Assembly (NCBI GenBank): GCA_900320405.1 | Contig: OOHM01000002.1 | Coordinates: forward strand, 351,851-415,850 | Source of the DNA: an uncultured Pseudomonadota bacterium | GTDB taxonomy: Bacteria > Pseudomonadota > Alphaproteobacteria > Rs-D84 | Direction of reading: 5' to 3' | DNA: 64,000 nt | Shown here: one piece after another, positions 9,271-17,895 of the stretch | How positions within the stretch are numbered: the first letter of the stretch is position 1 | Layout: each line of letters begins with the position of its first letter | Position numbers and translations under genes: made by a program | Notes under the pieces: generated by a model | The model's input: only the letters and a program-made list of their open reading frames with translations | Databases searched by the model: none | What the model was told of the DNA's origin: nothing

Positions 9271-9862
9271 AGTGAATATTTTTGGGTGTGGTGGACACGC
9301 ACGTAGTGTTGCGGATGTATTATTGGCAAATGAACCAGATGCGGATATTGTTTTTATAGATTCCCATGCGCGTCCCGGTGAGGAAATCTTTGGGTTTCCT
9401 GTCCAATTGGCGCCCCCCGCGGATGGCAGTGTGTCTTATTGTGCGGTCGGTGATAATTGTATACGCCGAGATATGTTCGCAGATCGCCAATTTGATACCC
9501 TGATTTCCAAAGATTGCTATTTGGGTAAAAATTGTAAAATTGGAGTGGGAACTTTTGTCGCGCATCATGCACACATTGGGCCATGTGCTATTATTGGTAT
9601 TGGTTGTATTATAAACACTGGTGCGGTTGTGGAACATGAGGTTAAGGTCGGTAATTTTTCCCATATATCTGTAAATGCGACGGTGTGTGGACGTGTAGAA
9701 ATTGGCAATCGTGTTTTTGTGGGTGCGGGTACCACGATTCGTGATAAAATTCATGTTTGTGATGATGTGATTATTGGATGCGGTTCAACGGTTGTCCATG
9801 ATATAACAGAACCGGGCGTGTATGGTGGTTGCCCGATACACAAAATAGGAAACATTAAATGA
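9260..9862 (+). CDS. Sugar N-acetyltransferase of the NeuD/PglD type, probably GDP-perosamine N-acetyltransferase
   Basis: 200 residues. The N-terminal NIFGCGGHARSVADVLLA is the small Rossmann-like substrate domain of the PglD/NeuD family. The rest shows left-handed beta-helix hexapeptide repeats (GIGCIINTGAVVEH, VGNFSHISVNATVCG, IGNRVFVGAGTTIRD), the acetyl-CoA-binding trimer fold. It overlaps the perosamine synthase gene by 11 bases. The likely reaction is 4-N-acetylation of GDP-perosamine, as done by Caulobacter PerB; sequence alone cannot exclude another 4-amino sugar. Confidence 0.85.
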   Translation: MKNKVNIFGCGGHARSVADVLLANEPDADIVFIDSHARPGEEIFGFPVQLAPPADGSVSYCAVGDNCIRRDMFADRQFDTLISKDCYLGKNCKIGVGTFVAHHAHIGPCAIIGIGCIINTGAVVEHEVKVGNFSHISVNATVCGRVEIGNRVFVGAGTTIRDKIHVCDDVIIGCGSTVVHDITEPGVYGGCPIHKIGNIK

Positions 9863-11079
9863 AAATTGCTATGATTTGCCAAGTAATGTCAGCAGGTGGG
9901 TGGAATTTTTTATATCTGTTGGCATCTAATTTGAAAAAATGTCATTCAGATTGGGATATAACTGTTTTTTATAAAGATGATCCCACATTGAAATTAATGA
10001 ACTATATGACCAAATTGCAGAACATAGGTATAAAAATGGAGGTTATACCTTCTGGGGTTCAAGTGTCTAAATCCAGGGGATTAATTCGCAAAATATTTCG
10101 CGGAATAAAAAGATTAATATATTGTATGTTGGGAAGATATTCAAAATTTAATACATTGTTGAAATCGAATGATGTGCTGTTTTATGCGTGGCCATATGGT
10201 ATAGAACCTTTTGATGTCAACAAGCCAACTTTTTTTATTCCGCATGATTTTATTTACACACATTGGTTTGGTTTCCATTGTGGTAATTTTTATAACAATG
10301 TTTTCTTTGAGTCAAATTATAAAATACATAAAATGTTTTGTGAACGTGGTCAACCGATAGTTTCCAGTCCATATATAGCCCAAGAATTTACAAATACTTT
10401 TCCAAATTTCAAGAAAGAAGCGAGGGTTGTTTATTTGTCGCGCTTTAATGAATTTCAAAAAATACCCAAGGCTGAATTAAAGGAAAAATTGGCGCAAATG
10501 GGGATAAATTTTGAATATTTATTATGGCCCAGTAACTGGATGTATCATAAAAATATCGCATCGTTACTTGGGGCTTTTTATGATGTAAAACAAAAGTATC
10601 CGAATATCAAATTGATTTTAACAGGCAATAACACGGGAAATGTGCGGGTTATTTGTAGGTCGCCGTTTTATTGTGACCATTTGAAAAATGGTGAAAAAGA
10701 TTGGGATATTTTGGGAATGGGTGAATTAGCACCAGATGATTTTGCTGTCGTTTTACAGGGGGCCACGGCGGTTATAAACACATCATTGTGCGAAGCGGGC
10801 GCGGGTTCTGGGTTGGATGCCTGGAGTATGGGAATACCGATGGTTATGTCTGATATAGAACCGTTTAGGCAACAGATTAAATACCTTAAAACCAAGGCCG
10901 AATTTTTTGACCCACGAAACAGCCACGATATGGCGGATGCCATATTAAGGGTTCTGGACAACCCAGGGCAGGCACGAAAAGATGCAAAAGAATCAGAAAA
11001 ATCTATTGCAAAATATACCTGGACTGATGTTGCAGAACAATATGCAAAAATCTTTATGGGGGCGATTGATGATAAATAA
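9859..11079 (+). CDS. Glycosyltransferase (GT4-like)
   Basis: 406 residues. The N-terminus MKIAMICQVMSAGGWNFLYLL is a GT-B N-domain. FEYLLWPSNWMYHKN, then GMGELAPDDFAVVLQGATAVINTSLCEAGAGSGLDAWSMGIP, form a donor site in which Glu of CEAGAG replaces the usual EGFG. It is co-transcribed with the perosamine genes (four-base overlap) and probably adds one of their products to the glycan. AT content is higher than in the sugar-nucleotide genes. Confidence 0.8.
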   Translation: MKIAMICQVMSAGGWNFLYLLASNLKKCHSDWDITVFYKDDPTLKLMNYMTKLQNIGIKMEVIPSGVQVSKSRGLIRKIFRGIKRLIYCMLGRYSKFNTLLKSNDVLFYAWPYGIEPFDVNKPTFFIPHDFIYTHWFGFHCGNFYNNVFFESNYKIHKMFCERGQPIVSSPYIAQEFTNTFPNFKKEARVVYLSRFNEFQKIPKAELKEKLAQMGINFEYLLWPSNWMYHKNIASLLGAFYDVKQKYPNIKLILTGNNTGNVRVICRSPFYCDHLKNGEKDWDILGMGELAPDDFAVVLQGATAVINTSLCEAGAGSGLDAWSMGIPMVMSDIEPFRQQIKYLKTKAEFFDPRNSHDMADAILRVLDNPGQARKDAKESEKSIAKYTWTDVAEQYAKIFMGAIDDK

Positions 11080-12172
11080 TCGGGTGTTGTGGATTTGCAA
11101 TCATGCAACATTAATGGATGTAGAATGCAGATTATTGCACAAGTTGGGTTTTGAGGTTTTTGTTCCAAAGGTTTTGGGTGATAATCGTTCAAGTACTGTG
11201 TCGTATGAATTTGATAAAAGTTTGACTGTCCCGCCCGATGTTTTAGAGAAAATTAATAAATTTGATTTTTATCATAACCATTGGACCAAAGAAATAAAAA
11301 TATTAGTAAATAAATATTTTGATATAGCATTTTGCGTTAATGTTTATCCGGCGTTATTCAATTTGGTTAAATCTTTTTCTGGAAAAATTGTTTTACGTGC
11401 ATTTGGGTATGAATCAAATATAAATTATGAACAAACTACGCGATGCACACCAAAGGTTCATGGATTGCGTCATTTATTCAAACCACGTGAAATTGTTTAT
11501 GATAATGAAATGATGCGACAATTGTATAAAATCAGAGATAGGTTTTTTCTTGGGGTCGCGTATCGTCAAATTATTCCCAATGAAACACCGTTTTTTAGAC
11601 AAAGAAGTATATTTTTGCCACTTGGAATGCCACAATCAATATGGCGGAAACAGGGTACATGGCGTGGCGGTGGTGATAAAATAATGTTTGTTTGTCCGTC
11701 TATTGAAAATCCTTATTACAATAATATTTATAATGATTTTAACAAGAATTTTGGTGATTTACCACATTTGATATTTGGTGCGCAAACGCGCGCCTATCCA
11801 GAAGATAAAACAATTGTTGGATATCTAGATAGACCTGAATTTGATAAGTACATGCAAAAATATCCGGTAATGTTTTATCATTCAATGGAACCGCGGCATT
11901 TGCATTATCATCCCCTGGAAGCGGTGTGTTATGGAATGCCTTTGGTGTTTATGGCCGGTGGGATTTTGGAAGATTTCGGTGGCGCAAATCAGCCAGGCCT
12001 GTGTCATAGTTTTGACGAAGCACATGATAAATTGTCGCGCATTTTGAATGGGGACAAAAAATTGGTCAATGATATTTTGTTGCATCAAAAAAAGATATTG
12101 AATGATGTTAGTGATGATTTTGTCTTGAATGCATGGCAAGAAAATTTTACACTGGTTACAAAGGTTGGTTAG
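11069..12172 (+). CDS. Putative glycosyltransferase, GT-B-like
   Basis: 367 residues from ATG 11069, which overlaps the upstream stop by 11 bases and has GGGGG before it. The in-frame start at 10982 would overlap the neighbour by almost 100 bases and is rejected. The C-terminal half (MFYHSMEPRHLHYHPLEAVCYGMPLVFMAGG) resembles the donor-sugar site of GT-B enzymes, with HPLEAV in the place of EGFGL. The N-domain is not one I can name. Operon context supports glycan assembly. Confidence 0.65.
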   Translation: MINNRVLWICNHATLMDVECRLLHKLGFEVFVPKVLGDNRSSTVSYEFDKSLTVPPDVLEKINKFDFYHNHWTKEIKILVNKYFDIAFCVNVYPALFNLVKSFSGKIVLRAFGYESNINYEQTTRCTPKVHGLRHLFKPREIVYDNEMMRQLYKIRDRFFLGVAYRQIIPNETPFFRQRSIFLPLGMPQSIWRKQGTWRGGGDKIMFVCPSIENPYYNNIYNDFNKNFGDLPHLIFGAQTRAYPEDKTIVGYLDRPEFDKYMQKYPVMFYHSMEPRHLHYHPLEAVCYGMPLVFMAGGILEDFGGANQPGLCHSFDEAHDKLSRILNGDKKLVNDILLHQKKILNDVSDDFVLNAWQENFTLVTKVG

Positions 12173-13081
12173 ATGAATCATATAGTTTTTTGTTTAGATA
12201 ATAATTACGCCGCATTATTGGGTGTCGCGATTCATTCTATTTTGAAAAATAGTCGTGCAAAATATTGCTTTTGGATTATGCATAATGATTTGTCCGATGA
12301 AAATCAGGAGAAAGTAAAGCGCATAGTTGATAAATTCAAATCCATTGCGTTCTTTGTTCCGGTTGATGAAACATGTGAATTGACCGAATTCAAAAAACCG
12401 AAAATCTGGGCGAATAAAGTATGCTATTATCGAATGTTGGCGCCCATTAAAATTCCGCAGGAAGCTAAAAAACACAATATCAATGTGCAAAAGCTATTAT
12501 TTATTGATTGCGATATTTTGGTTTGTGGTGATATCGCCCCATTGTTTGATACGGATTTGCAAGATAAGGTTTTGGCCGCGGTGGCAAGTCCATTACACGA
12601 AGAAGAACTGGCGCATATTCCGGAACTGGGCATATCGAAAACACATAAGTTTTTCTATGCGGGTTTGATGCTTATCGATTGTAAAAAATGGCAATCGGAA
12701 CGAATATACGATAAATCGGTTGAGATAGATATGGCGCATCCCGAAGGGTTAAAATGGGCAGATATGGATATTTTGAATATAATTTTTCAAGACGATTATG
12801 TCATATTGCACCCAAAGTATTCCATTTGGCCGGGGTTAAATATTAAACCGTATTTGTTTGAGTATAATAATTTTTTGAATGGGTATCGTGGCATATATGA
12901 TGAAGCACTGGTGCGCGAAGCGTTTTATCATCCGGTTGTTTTACAATTGGCCGGTGGCGCAAAACCTTGGCGTGAATGCGCAACATTCAGTGTTGTATGG
13001 CATTGGTTTTTGAACTCTTGGTGGACACCATTTAGAGGTGAGGGTATAAAATATTTGAAAAACAAGATAAAGAAAAAATGA
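12173..13081 (+). CDS. GT8-family glycosyltransferase
   Basis: 302 residues. The N-terminus (HIVFCLDNNYAALLGVAIHSIL) and the metal-binding D112-C-D114 motif in LLFIDCDILVCGDI are typical of GT8 enzymes, which act on LPS core or similar acceptors with UDP-glucose or UDP-galactose. FYAGLMLIDCKKW and ADMDILNIIFQDD are the family's later conserved blocks. It starts directly after the upstream stop and overlaps the next gene by four bases. Confidence 0.88.
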   Translation: MNHIVFCLDNNYAALLGVAIHSILKNSRAKYCFWIMHNDLSDENQEKVKRIVDKFKSIAFFVPVDETCELTEFKKPKIWANKVCYYRMLAPIKIPQEAKKHNINVQKLLFIDCDILVCGDIAPLFDTDLQDKVLAAVASPLHEEELAHIPELGISKTHKFFYAGLMLIDCKKWQSERIYDKSVEIDMAHPEGLKWADMDILNIIFQDDYVILHPKYSIWPGLNIKPYLFEYNNFLNGYRGIYDEALVREAFYHPVVLQLAGGAKPWRECATFSVVWHWFLNSWWTPFRGEGIKYLKNKIKKK

Positions 13082-13662
13082 AGAAGTTTATCAAGAAAAT
13101 CTTTGGACATAAAAAATCGAGTAATAAACCGATTGAAAAGGCTGGATTGTTTCCTGGTAATTTTGTTCATGAGACGGCTATACTAAATAATCCGCAATTT
13201 ATTCAAATGGGAACAAATTGTTGGATTGGTGGTTTTACGTGTCTGTATGCAAATCCACCGGGTATGGTTATTGGTAATAATGTGATATTTGCAGATCATG
13301 TGACAGTGGTTAATAATTTTCATAATTATAAAAGTTCAGATATGTTGCCGTTTGATTATAGGGCGATTGCACGACCTGTTCAGATTGGGGATAATGTATG
13401 GATTGGTATGAACAGTATAATATTACCTGGTGTTAAAATAGAAGAAGGGGCAATTGTTGCCGCAGGCAGTGTTGTTACAAAATCTGTACCAAAATGCGCT
13501 ATTGTCGCGGGGAATCCTGCGCGGATTGTTAAATATCGTGATATTAGAAAATACAATTCATTGGTAAAAAACAAAAAGTATATAGATGTGTTTTTCCAAA
13601 ATAATACCCCGGAAATGATAATAAAAAATAAATTTAATCCATTTTTATCAAATAAACAATAG
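13078..13662 (+). CDS. Hexapeptide-repeat O-acetyltransferase
   Basis: 194 residues. The basic N-terminus is followed by left-handed beta-helix repeats: GNNVIFADHVTVV, IGDNVWIGMNSIILPGVKIEEGAIVAAGSVVTKSVP and AIVAGNPARIVKYRD. The last is the signature of the maltose/galactoside-acetyltransferase group found in many O-antigen loci. It probably O-acetylates a sugar of the glycan. ATGA overlap with the GT8 gene couples their translation. Confidence 0.85.
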   Translation: MKKFIKKIFGHKKSSNKPIEKAGLFPGNFVHETAILNNPQFIQMGTNCWIGGFTCLYANPPGMVIGNNVIFADHVTVVNNFHNYKSSDMLPFDYRAIARPVQIGDNVWIGMNSIILPGVKIEEGAIVAAGSVVTKSVPKCAIVAGNPARIVKYRDIRKYNSLVKNKKYIDVFFQNNTPEMIIKNKFNPFLSNKQ

Positions 13663-13671
13663 GAAGTAAAT

Positions 13672-14490
13672 ATGGCAAAGAGTATAGAATTTACGTGGAA
13701 CCCAGAAGAAATATCTGTTTATATCAAGGCCAAAGAAAAGGCCGTAGAATACCAAGATTCTGTAGCGGTGGCTAGAAAAATGAAATCTGAATTGGGACGC
13801 GCCCCAAAGATTTTAGAAGCCGGATCAGGTAATGGTTGCGTTGTGATGATGTTTGAAAAGTTGGGGTTCAAAAATATCTATGGTTTGGAATATAACAAAG
13901 AGATTGTTTCGGTTTTGAACCGGGAATTTCCAAGTATGCATTTTTTACAGGGTGATATTTTAAATATGCCAAAATCTTTGTTGAATAATGACTTTATTAT
14001 GAGTTTCGGCTTGGTTGAACATTTCATAGATGGACCAGATATGCCATTAAAGGCACTGTATGATGCGTTAAACGATGATGGTTATGCGGTTATTTCTGTG
14101 CCATGTCTTAATTTCGCACGACGCATAAAAAAACATTGGGATAAGGCGACCAAAAAGGCAATAAAAGAATCAGGTACACATTTCAAATATCATCCCTGGT
14201 TTTTCAATGGCGGTTTTTATGAATATCATATGACACCACGGCAATTCAAACGCGAATGTAGAAATGCAGGATTTGAAATTGTTAAACATGCGGCTGCCCA
14301 GCAAAATTTGGGAATTATGCATGTGCTGAATCCGAATAATAAACCTGGGAAACTTATTTGGTATTATGAATTGGAAGAGTATAAATATTCTAAAATGGGC
14401 AGGGTGATATATTGGATAGCAAATAAATTTCCGTTTTTATTTAATCACTTCCAATATTGCATATTGCATAAAAAGTCACAAAAATCGTGA
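13672..14490 (+). CDS. SAM-dependent methyltransferase, class I
   Basis: 272 residues. SAM motif I reads ILEAGSGNGCVVMMFEKLG (about 45-63), then GLEYNKE, GDILNMP and FGLVEHFIDGP, all in the order of class I methyltransferases. A role in methylating the glycan or its terminal sugar fits the last position in the operon. The substrate is unknown. A strong terminator follows. Confidence 0.8.
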   Translation: MAKSIEFTWNPEEISVYIKAKEKAVEYQDSVAVARKMKSELGRAPKILEAGSGNGCVVMMFEKLGFKNIYGLEYNKEIVSVLNREFPSMHFLQGDILNMPKSLLNNDFIMSFGLVEHFIDGPDMPLKALYDALNDDGYAVISVPCLNFARRIKKHWDKATKKAIKESGTHFKYHPWFFNGGFYEYHMTPRQFKRECRNAGFEIVKHAAAQQNLGIMHVLNPNNKPGKLIWYYELEEYKYSKMGRVIYWIANKFPFLFNHFQYCILHKKSQKS

Positions 14491-14493
14491 ATT

Positions 14494-14525
14494 ATCCCCG
14501 GATGTGAATTCCGGGGATTTGTTTT
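14494..14525 (+). terminator. Rho-independent terminator of the polysaccharide operon
   Basis: ATCCCCGG (14494-14501) pairs with CCGGGGAT (14511-14518) around a nine-base loop, followed by TTGTTTT. The convergent tail-fibre-like gene ends at 14530, so the hairpin may serve both strands. Confidence 0.8.
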
Positions 14526-14529
14526 AATA

Positions 14530-15336
14530 TTAATTTTTTAGTGGAATAAAATATTTCCAATATGTTGTTCCGCCACCACTGTACGTGATAATATCATTTT
14601 TAGACACTGGAATAAAGCATGAAACGGCACTGCCAGAATTGGCGATTGTTGAATTACAAATTTGCAAATTGTTGATGCTGATTTGGAAACCTGGGTTGGT
14701 GCCATAATTATTAATCGCGATAAAACCATTTGATGGCGCCGTGTACGGTGATGCACCTAGTGTAATCGCAGAACTGTAATCTGGCATACAGTATCCGCAC
14801 ATGGTGCTTATACCGGTTGCGGTAATGTTGTCCATATCCTTGGTGGCCTTGTCCGGGATTGTTGCGACCGCAGTATTAATGTCGTTCAAATCATCGGCGG
14901 TTATAAATGTATCCAAACTTGTGCTAATTGTTTGTATTTCAGATAACAAATCTGCCAAGGTTGGAATTGTTGCCAAATCCAGTGTGTTTTTTAATTTTAC
15001 GTCTAATTCACGCAACGCGCCCATTAATTGATTTGCATCTTGGTTCATTTGGTGTGATTCTGGTTTTTTGGTCGGTTGATAATCTATGTGTCGAACCAAT
15101 TCTATTTCACGATAGATTGTGATGCGGTCGCCATTTGCCGGCGCAGTTAAAAATTCGACGGTCCCGCCGGTATATTCGGTATCTGCATCATTTGGTGTCG
15201 GGTTTGGTGTCATTATGTAATTCGTTTGTTCAACATCATTTACTTTCACATGAATGTCGTTCACACCGAAAAACGGGAAAGTAAAATAAAATGTCGTGGA
15301 TTCGCCATCCCCAACCATTGCTTCATAATATTCCAT
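14530..15336 (-). CDS. Orphan tail-fibre-like protein with a T7-type N-terminal domain
   Basis: 268 residues. Residues 1-120 (GDGESTTFYFTFPFFGVNDIHVKV, then TGGTVEFLTAPANGDRITIYREIELVRHIDY) match the phage T7 tail-fibre N-terminal domain, which anchors fibres to a phage tail. A helical linker follows (about 105-170). The C-terminal domain (GASPYTAPSNGFIAINN and so on, ending WKYFIPLKN) resembles phage tail-fibre heads. The start at 15336 has an AAAGGAAGC SD; an in-frame start 63 bases upstream falls in the leader hairpin. No other phage gene is near. It may be a domesticated fibre or a surface protein built from phage parts. Confidence 0.7.
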   Translation of the reverse strand: MEYYEAMVGDGESTTFYFTFPFFGVNDIHVKVNDVEQTNYIMTPNPTPNDADTEYTGGTVEFLTAPANGDRITIYREIELVRHIDYQPTKKPESHQMNQDANQLMGALRELDVKLKNTLDLATIPTLADLLSEIQTISTSLDTFITADDLNDINTAVATIPDKATKDMDNITATGISTMCGYCMPDYSSAITLGASPYTAPSNGFIAINNYGTNPGFQISINNLQICNSTIANSGSAVSCFIPVSKNDIITYSGGGTTYWKYFIPLKN

Positions 15337-15360
15337 TTTTGCTTCCTTTTGTGTTAATAC

Positions 15361-15423
15361 ATTAAATAAAAAATGCCCGTGCGTTTTGTGCACAGGCAAA
15401 ATAAAATGGCGACATAAATGTCG
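15361..15423 (-). promoter_or_regulatory. Two tandem hairpins in the 5' leader, possible attenuator
   Basis: Read on the minus strand, an ATGACGAC/GTCGCCAT-type hairpin (15423-15402) is followed by TGCCTGTGC/GCACGGGCA (15397-15373) and a T-rich run (15372-15361). The second hairpin plus T-run is terminator-like and lies between the promoter and the SD of the tail-fibre-like gene, so it could attenuate transcription. It could instead only stabilise the message. Confidence 0.5.
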
Positions 15424-15438
15424 TCATTTGTGTGTGGA

Positions 15439-15467
15439 ATCATACCAAAAAATGGCAAAAAAGTCAA
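15439..15467 (-). promoter_or_regulatory. Promoter of the tail-fibre-like gene
   Basis: On the minus strand TTGACT (15467-15462), a 17-base spacer and TATGAT (15444-15439): five of six matches at both boxes. Transcription would start near 15432 and give a leader of about 95 bases holding the two hairpins. Confidence 0.7.
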
Positions 15468-15481
15468 TCATTTTGGTGTGC

Positions 15482-15510
15482 AAAAAAAATCCCCACCATT
15501 CGGTGGGGAT
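15482..15510 (-). terminator. Rho-independent terminator after the DsbA-like gene
   Basis: On the minus strand ATCCCCACC (15510-15502) pairs with GGTGGGGAT (15497-15489) and is followed by seven Ts. Confidence 0.85.
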
Positions 15511-15528
15511 TCATAACAAGCACTAAAG

Positions 15529-16353
15529 TTATTTATCCAATGCTTCGATGATTTGTTCGTACGGAATCGCACCCGGGAACGCTTTTTCGCCGATAATCAG
15601 ATACGGTGTGCCACTGATTTCGAATGTTTGCGCCAAATCACGAACATTTTTCAATTCACGTGCGACAACCGGACCACGCATATCGCGTTCCAATTGTGCG
15701 GTGTCCAGACCGACTTCGGCCGCCAACGCCATCACGTTCTTTTGAACTTTCTCACCCAATTTGGAACGATCTTTCATATCTTCTTGGGTATAGTATTCTT
15801 TTTCCATCAACTTTCTGTCCAGTGCGGCCGCTTTTTCATTGCTTTGCAATTTTGCAGCAATAACCGCTTTGGCTGGTGCATCGGACAAATCGCCGTGGAT
15901 AGAGAAGTTCTTTAACACAACGCGAACATCGTCACGTTCTGCCATAACACGCGCCAATTCGGCATGAACACGGCGGCAATATGGGCAAGAATAATCAGAC
16001 CACAAGAATATTGTTTTTTTCGCGCCTTCGTTGCCCCATACCGGTGCATCCGCAATCATTTCGCCCATATTGGAACGAACATAGGAACGAATCGCCTTGT
16101 TCTTTTCGGCGTTTTGTTGTTCCTGCATCGCGGTGACCATTTCCTGAAGAATCATAGGATTGGTATGCGTCAGGTAATACGGTGTGTACAAACGGCACAC
16201 GCATCCGGCAATCAAAAAGATAGCAATCAATTTGATTATTTTTTTGCAAACGATTGACATTGTCGTTGGTTTCTTGCCATCCTGTTTAACGAGCAACCCG
16301 CCAAACAAAAACAGCGCGATGCCAACAATCATAACGATTATTGTCCAAAACAT
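15529..16353 (-). CDS. DsbA-family thiol-disulfide oxidoreductase, membrane-anchored
   Basis: 274 residues from the ATG with SD AAGGAG. Two hydrophobic segments (about 3-22 and 38-54) anchor it to the inner membrane. The thioredoxin-like domain begins near 112 and has its active site at C123-P-Y-C126 (SDYSCPYCRRVHAEL). The insert helical domain and the cis-proline loop (ISGTPYLIIGEKAFPG) are clear. Such proteins oxidise or isomerise disulfides in the periplasm, which matters here because many exported proteins of the window are Cys-rich. An in-frame start far upstream (16488) is not supported. Confidence 0.88.
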   Translation of the reverse strand: MFWTIIVMIVGIALFLFGGLLVKQDGKKPTTMSIVCKKIIKLIAIFLIAGCVCRLYTPYYLTHTNPMILQEMVTAMQEQQNAEKNKAIRSYVRSNMGEMIADAPVWGNEGAKKTIFLWSDYSCPYCRRVHAELARVMAERDDVRVVLKNFSIHGDLSDAPAKAVIAAKLQSNEKAAALDRKLMEKEYYTQEDMKDRSKLGEKVQKNVMALAAEVGLDTAQLERDMRGPVVARELKNVRDLAQTFEISGTPYLIIGEKAFPGAIPYEQIIEALDK

Positions 16354-16430
16354 ATTTTTTCTCCTTTTGTTGAACGGATTTATCTTAGAAACTTTTTTTG
16401 CAATGTGCAACAAATAAATGAAATAAATTC

Positions 16431-17087
16431 TTAAAAATTTTTTAACATCAAACGAAATTGTGGTACCGGCGTGCCAACCGTCGTACAAATGTTTTCTAAA
16501 AATCGCAGGGTTGTATTTAATGTCACCGGTAATTTATACAGTTTATTTATATATGGTGCGGCACATTCATCGCAAACCGCGCGTCCGGTCTTGGGCGACA
16601 GGTAATTTAAATTTTCGTTTTTTCCACACCCCGAACAGTGCGTTAAATCCAATGCGTAACCCAATTCCCGCAGAAGGTTTATTTCCCATTTCAAATATTC
16701 ATCGGCCGGTGCGGTTGCACCGGGCAGGGCGCACAACATTTCAATTGTTTCATCATATAAATGTTCATACGGTTCGCGTTCAGGCAACATAGCCGTAATC
16801 AAACCGAATGCAGAATTCATAAACGGTAATAGATTTGAATTTATCATAATCGGCGCGGCCAGATTCTTTTCCGCGTCCCAATGAAACACCCCCAGTGCAT
16901 CATCCAAACGCGCGTTCCACGAAACAGAACCAAATTGACCAACCAATGGTTTGTTTGTGCGTGCGACAACCGCGCCGCGCATCATTCCCGACATAATACC
17001 AAAGTCGCGTGAAAATATTTGCGCAATCGCGTTTTTTTCATCAAACGGGCGCAGAGAGATTAAAATTCCAACCGATTCCAATTTCAT
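16431..17087 (-). CDS. recO: DNA repair protein RecO
   Basis: 218 residues. The N-terminal OB-fold (ESVGILISLRPFDEKNAIAQIFSRDFG) and a C-terminal zinc site (CSGCGKNENL, then AVCDECA) are characteristic of RecO. The protein loads RecA on SSB-coated DNA in the RecFOR pathway. It lies upstream of the DsbA-like gene, 77 bases apart on the same strand. Confidence 0.93.
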   Translation of the reverse strand: MKLESVGILISLRPFDEKNAIAQIFSRDFGIMSGMMRGAVVARTNKPLVGQFGSVSWNARLDDALGVFHWDAEKNLAAPIMINSNLLPFMNSAFGLITAMLPEREPYEHLYDETIEMLCALPGATAPADEYLKWEINLLRELGYALDLTHCSGCGKNENLNYLSPKTGRAVCDECAAPYINKLYKLPVTLNTTLRFLENICTTVGTPVPQFRLMLKNF

Positions 17088-17192
17088 ATTGGAAAGTATA
17101 GGATAGTGTTATTGTCGGTGCAAGTGGTTAGTGTTGGTCTGTCACGACCGCGGCGTGCCGCGACGGGTGTGGGCGCGTTCGCGCCCGGTTTT

Positions 17193-17268
17193 CGTCATCC
17201 CGCTGAAAAGCGGGATCTCTTTGATTCGCAACGAGACTGACTAGATCCCGACTTTCGTCGGGATGACG
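17193..17268. repeat. Palindromic intergenic repeat (CGTCATCCCG family)
   Basis: A left part (17193-17218, CGTCATCCCGC with GCGGGATCT) and a right part (17243-17268, AGATCCCGAC with GTCGGGATGACG) each form a hairpin, and together they form a longer imperfect inverted repeat. The same outer ends, CGTCATCCCG and CGGGATGACG, bound the larger element at 35655. The 17088-17192 stretch upstream holds only a small GGGCGCG/CGCGCCC hairpin and no gene. Confidence 0.7.
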
Positions 17269-17284
17269 GTCCGACGGCGGGACA

Positions 17285-17318
17285 AAAATAAAAACCGGCA
17301 TAAACCGGTTTTAATTTT
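17285..17318 (-). terminator. Terminator after tRNA-Leu
   Basis: AAAACCGG (17291-17298) pairs with CCGGTTTT (17305-17312), with A/T-rich flanks on both sides. On the minus strand it follows directly after the CCA end of the tRNA. Confidence 0.7.
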
Positions 17319-17403
17319 TGGTGGCCCTGGTCGGACTTGAACCGACACTCCTTGCGGAACTTGATTTTGAGTCAAGCGCGTCTACCAATTCCACCACAGG
17401 GCC
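17319..17403 (-). tRNA. tRNA-Leu (anticodon CAA)
   Basis: 85 bases including an encoded CCA. The acceptor stem is GGCCCTG/CAGGGCC, the D-arm contains the class II GGAATTGGTAGACGC, and the anticodon stem CTTGA/TCAAG surrounds loop CTCAAAA, giving CAA. A variable arm (TTCCGCAAGGAG) and the T-loop GGTTCAAGTCC follow. It reads TTG, by eye the main leucine codon of this window. Confidence 0.95.
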
Positions 17404-17417
17404 ATTTTGCAAAGAAA

Positions 17418-17786
17418 TTATTTTGCCTTCTTTGCTTCAACTTTTTTTACCAGACGGGCACTACGGTTCGCCTTGTGTGCCGGCTTTTTTGCGGGCTTTT
17501 CGGCTTTGCCATTTTTCTTGTCAATGGCACGTTTAATTGCCGCCATTTCCGGTGTCAAACGCGAGATGGGTTTCGCCATAACATACGCGTCCAGACCGCC
17601 GTGCTTGGTCAATGTGCGCAGACCCGCGGCCGAAAGGCGCAATGAAAAATCGCGACCCAAAATATCGCTGTGAAATTTTAATACATGCAGATTCGGCAAA
17701 AATGTGCGCTTTGTATGGCGTTCCGAATGGGAAACATTCATACCGACTTCTGTTTTTTTACCTGTTACTTTACATACACGTGGCAT
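17418..17786 (-). CDS. rpmB: 50S ribosomal protein bL28 with a basic C-terminal extension
   Basis: 122 residues. It begins MPRVCKVTGKKTEVGMNVSHS and continues TKRTFLPNLHVLKF and SLRLSAAGLRTL, the bL28 pattern of alphaproteobacteria. Usual length is 80-100. The last 30 residues are a Lys/Ala-rich tail (KKNGKAEKPAKKPAHKANR). The start 18 bases upstream of this ATG is not needed. Confidence 0.95.
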   Translation of the reverse strand: MPRVCKVTGKKTEVGMNVSHSERHTKRTFLPNLHVLKFHSDILGRDFSLRLSAAGLRTLTKHGGLDAYVMAKPISRLTPEMAAIKRAIDKKNGKAEKPAKKPAHKANRSARLVKKVEAKKAK

Positions 17787-17895
17787 ATCATATCCTTTAA
17801 TCACTGCGGCATAATCTATAACAAAAATCCCAAAAAGTCAAGTATTGTTTTGTTTTTTTATATATTTCTTTGGTGGGGGCATTTGTTCCCATATC

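Noticed and set aside
10982..11069. Longer start for the glycosyltransferase at 11069
   Set aside because: It would overlap the preceding gene by almost 100 bases; the ATG at 11069 has a G-rich SD and the normal small overlap.
14530..15336. Prophage remnant
   Set aside because: No capsid, tail, lysis, integrase or att site is seen within 10 kb on either side.
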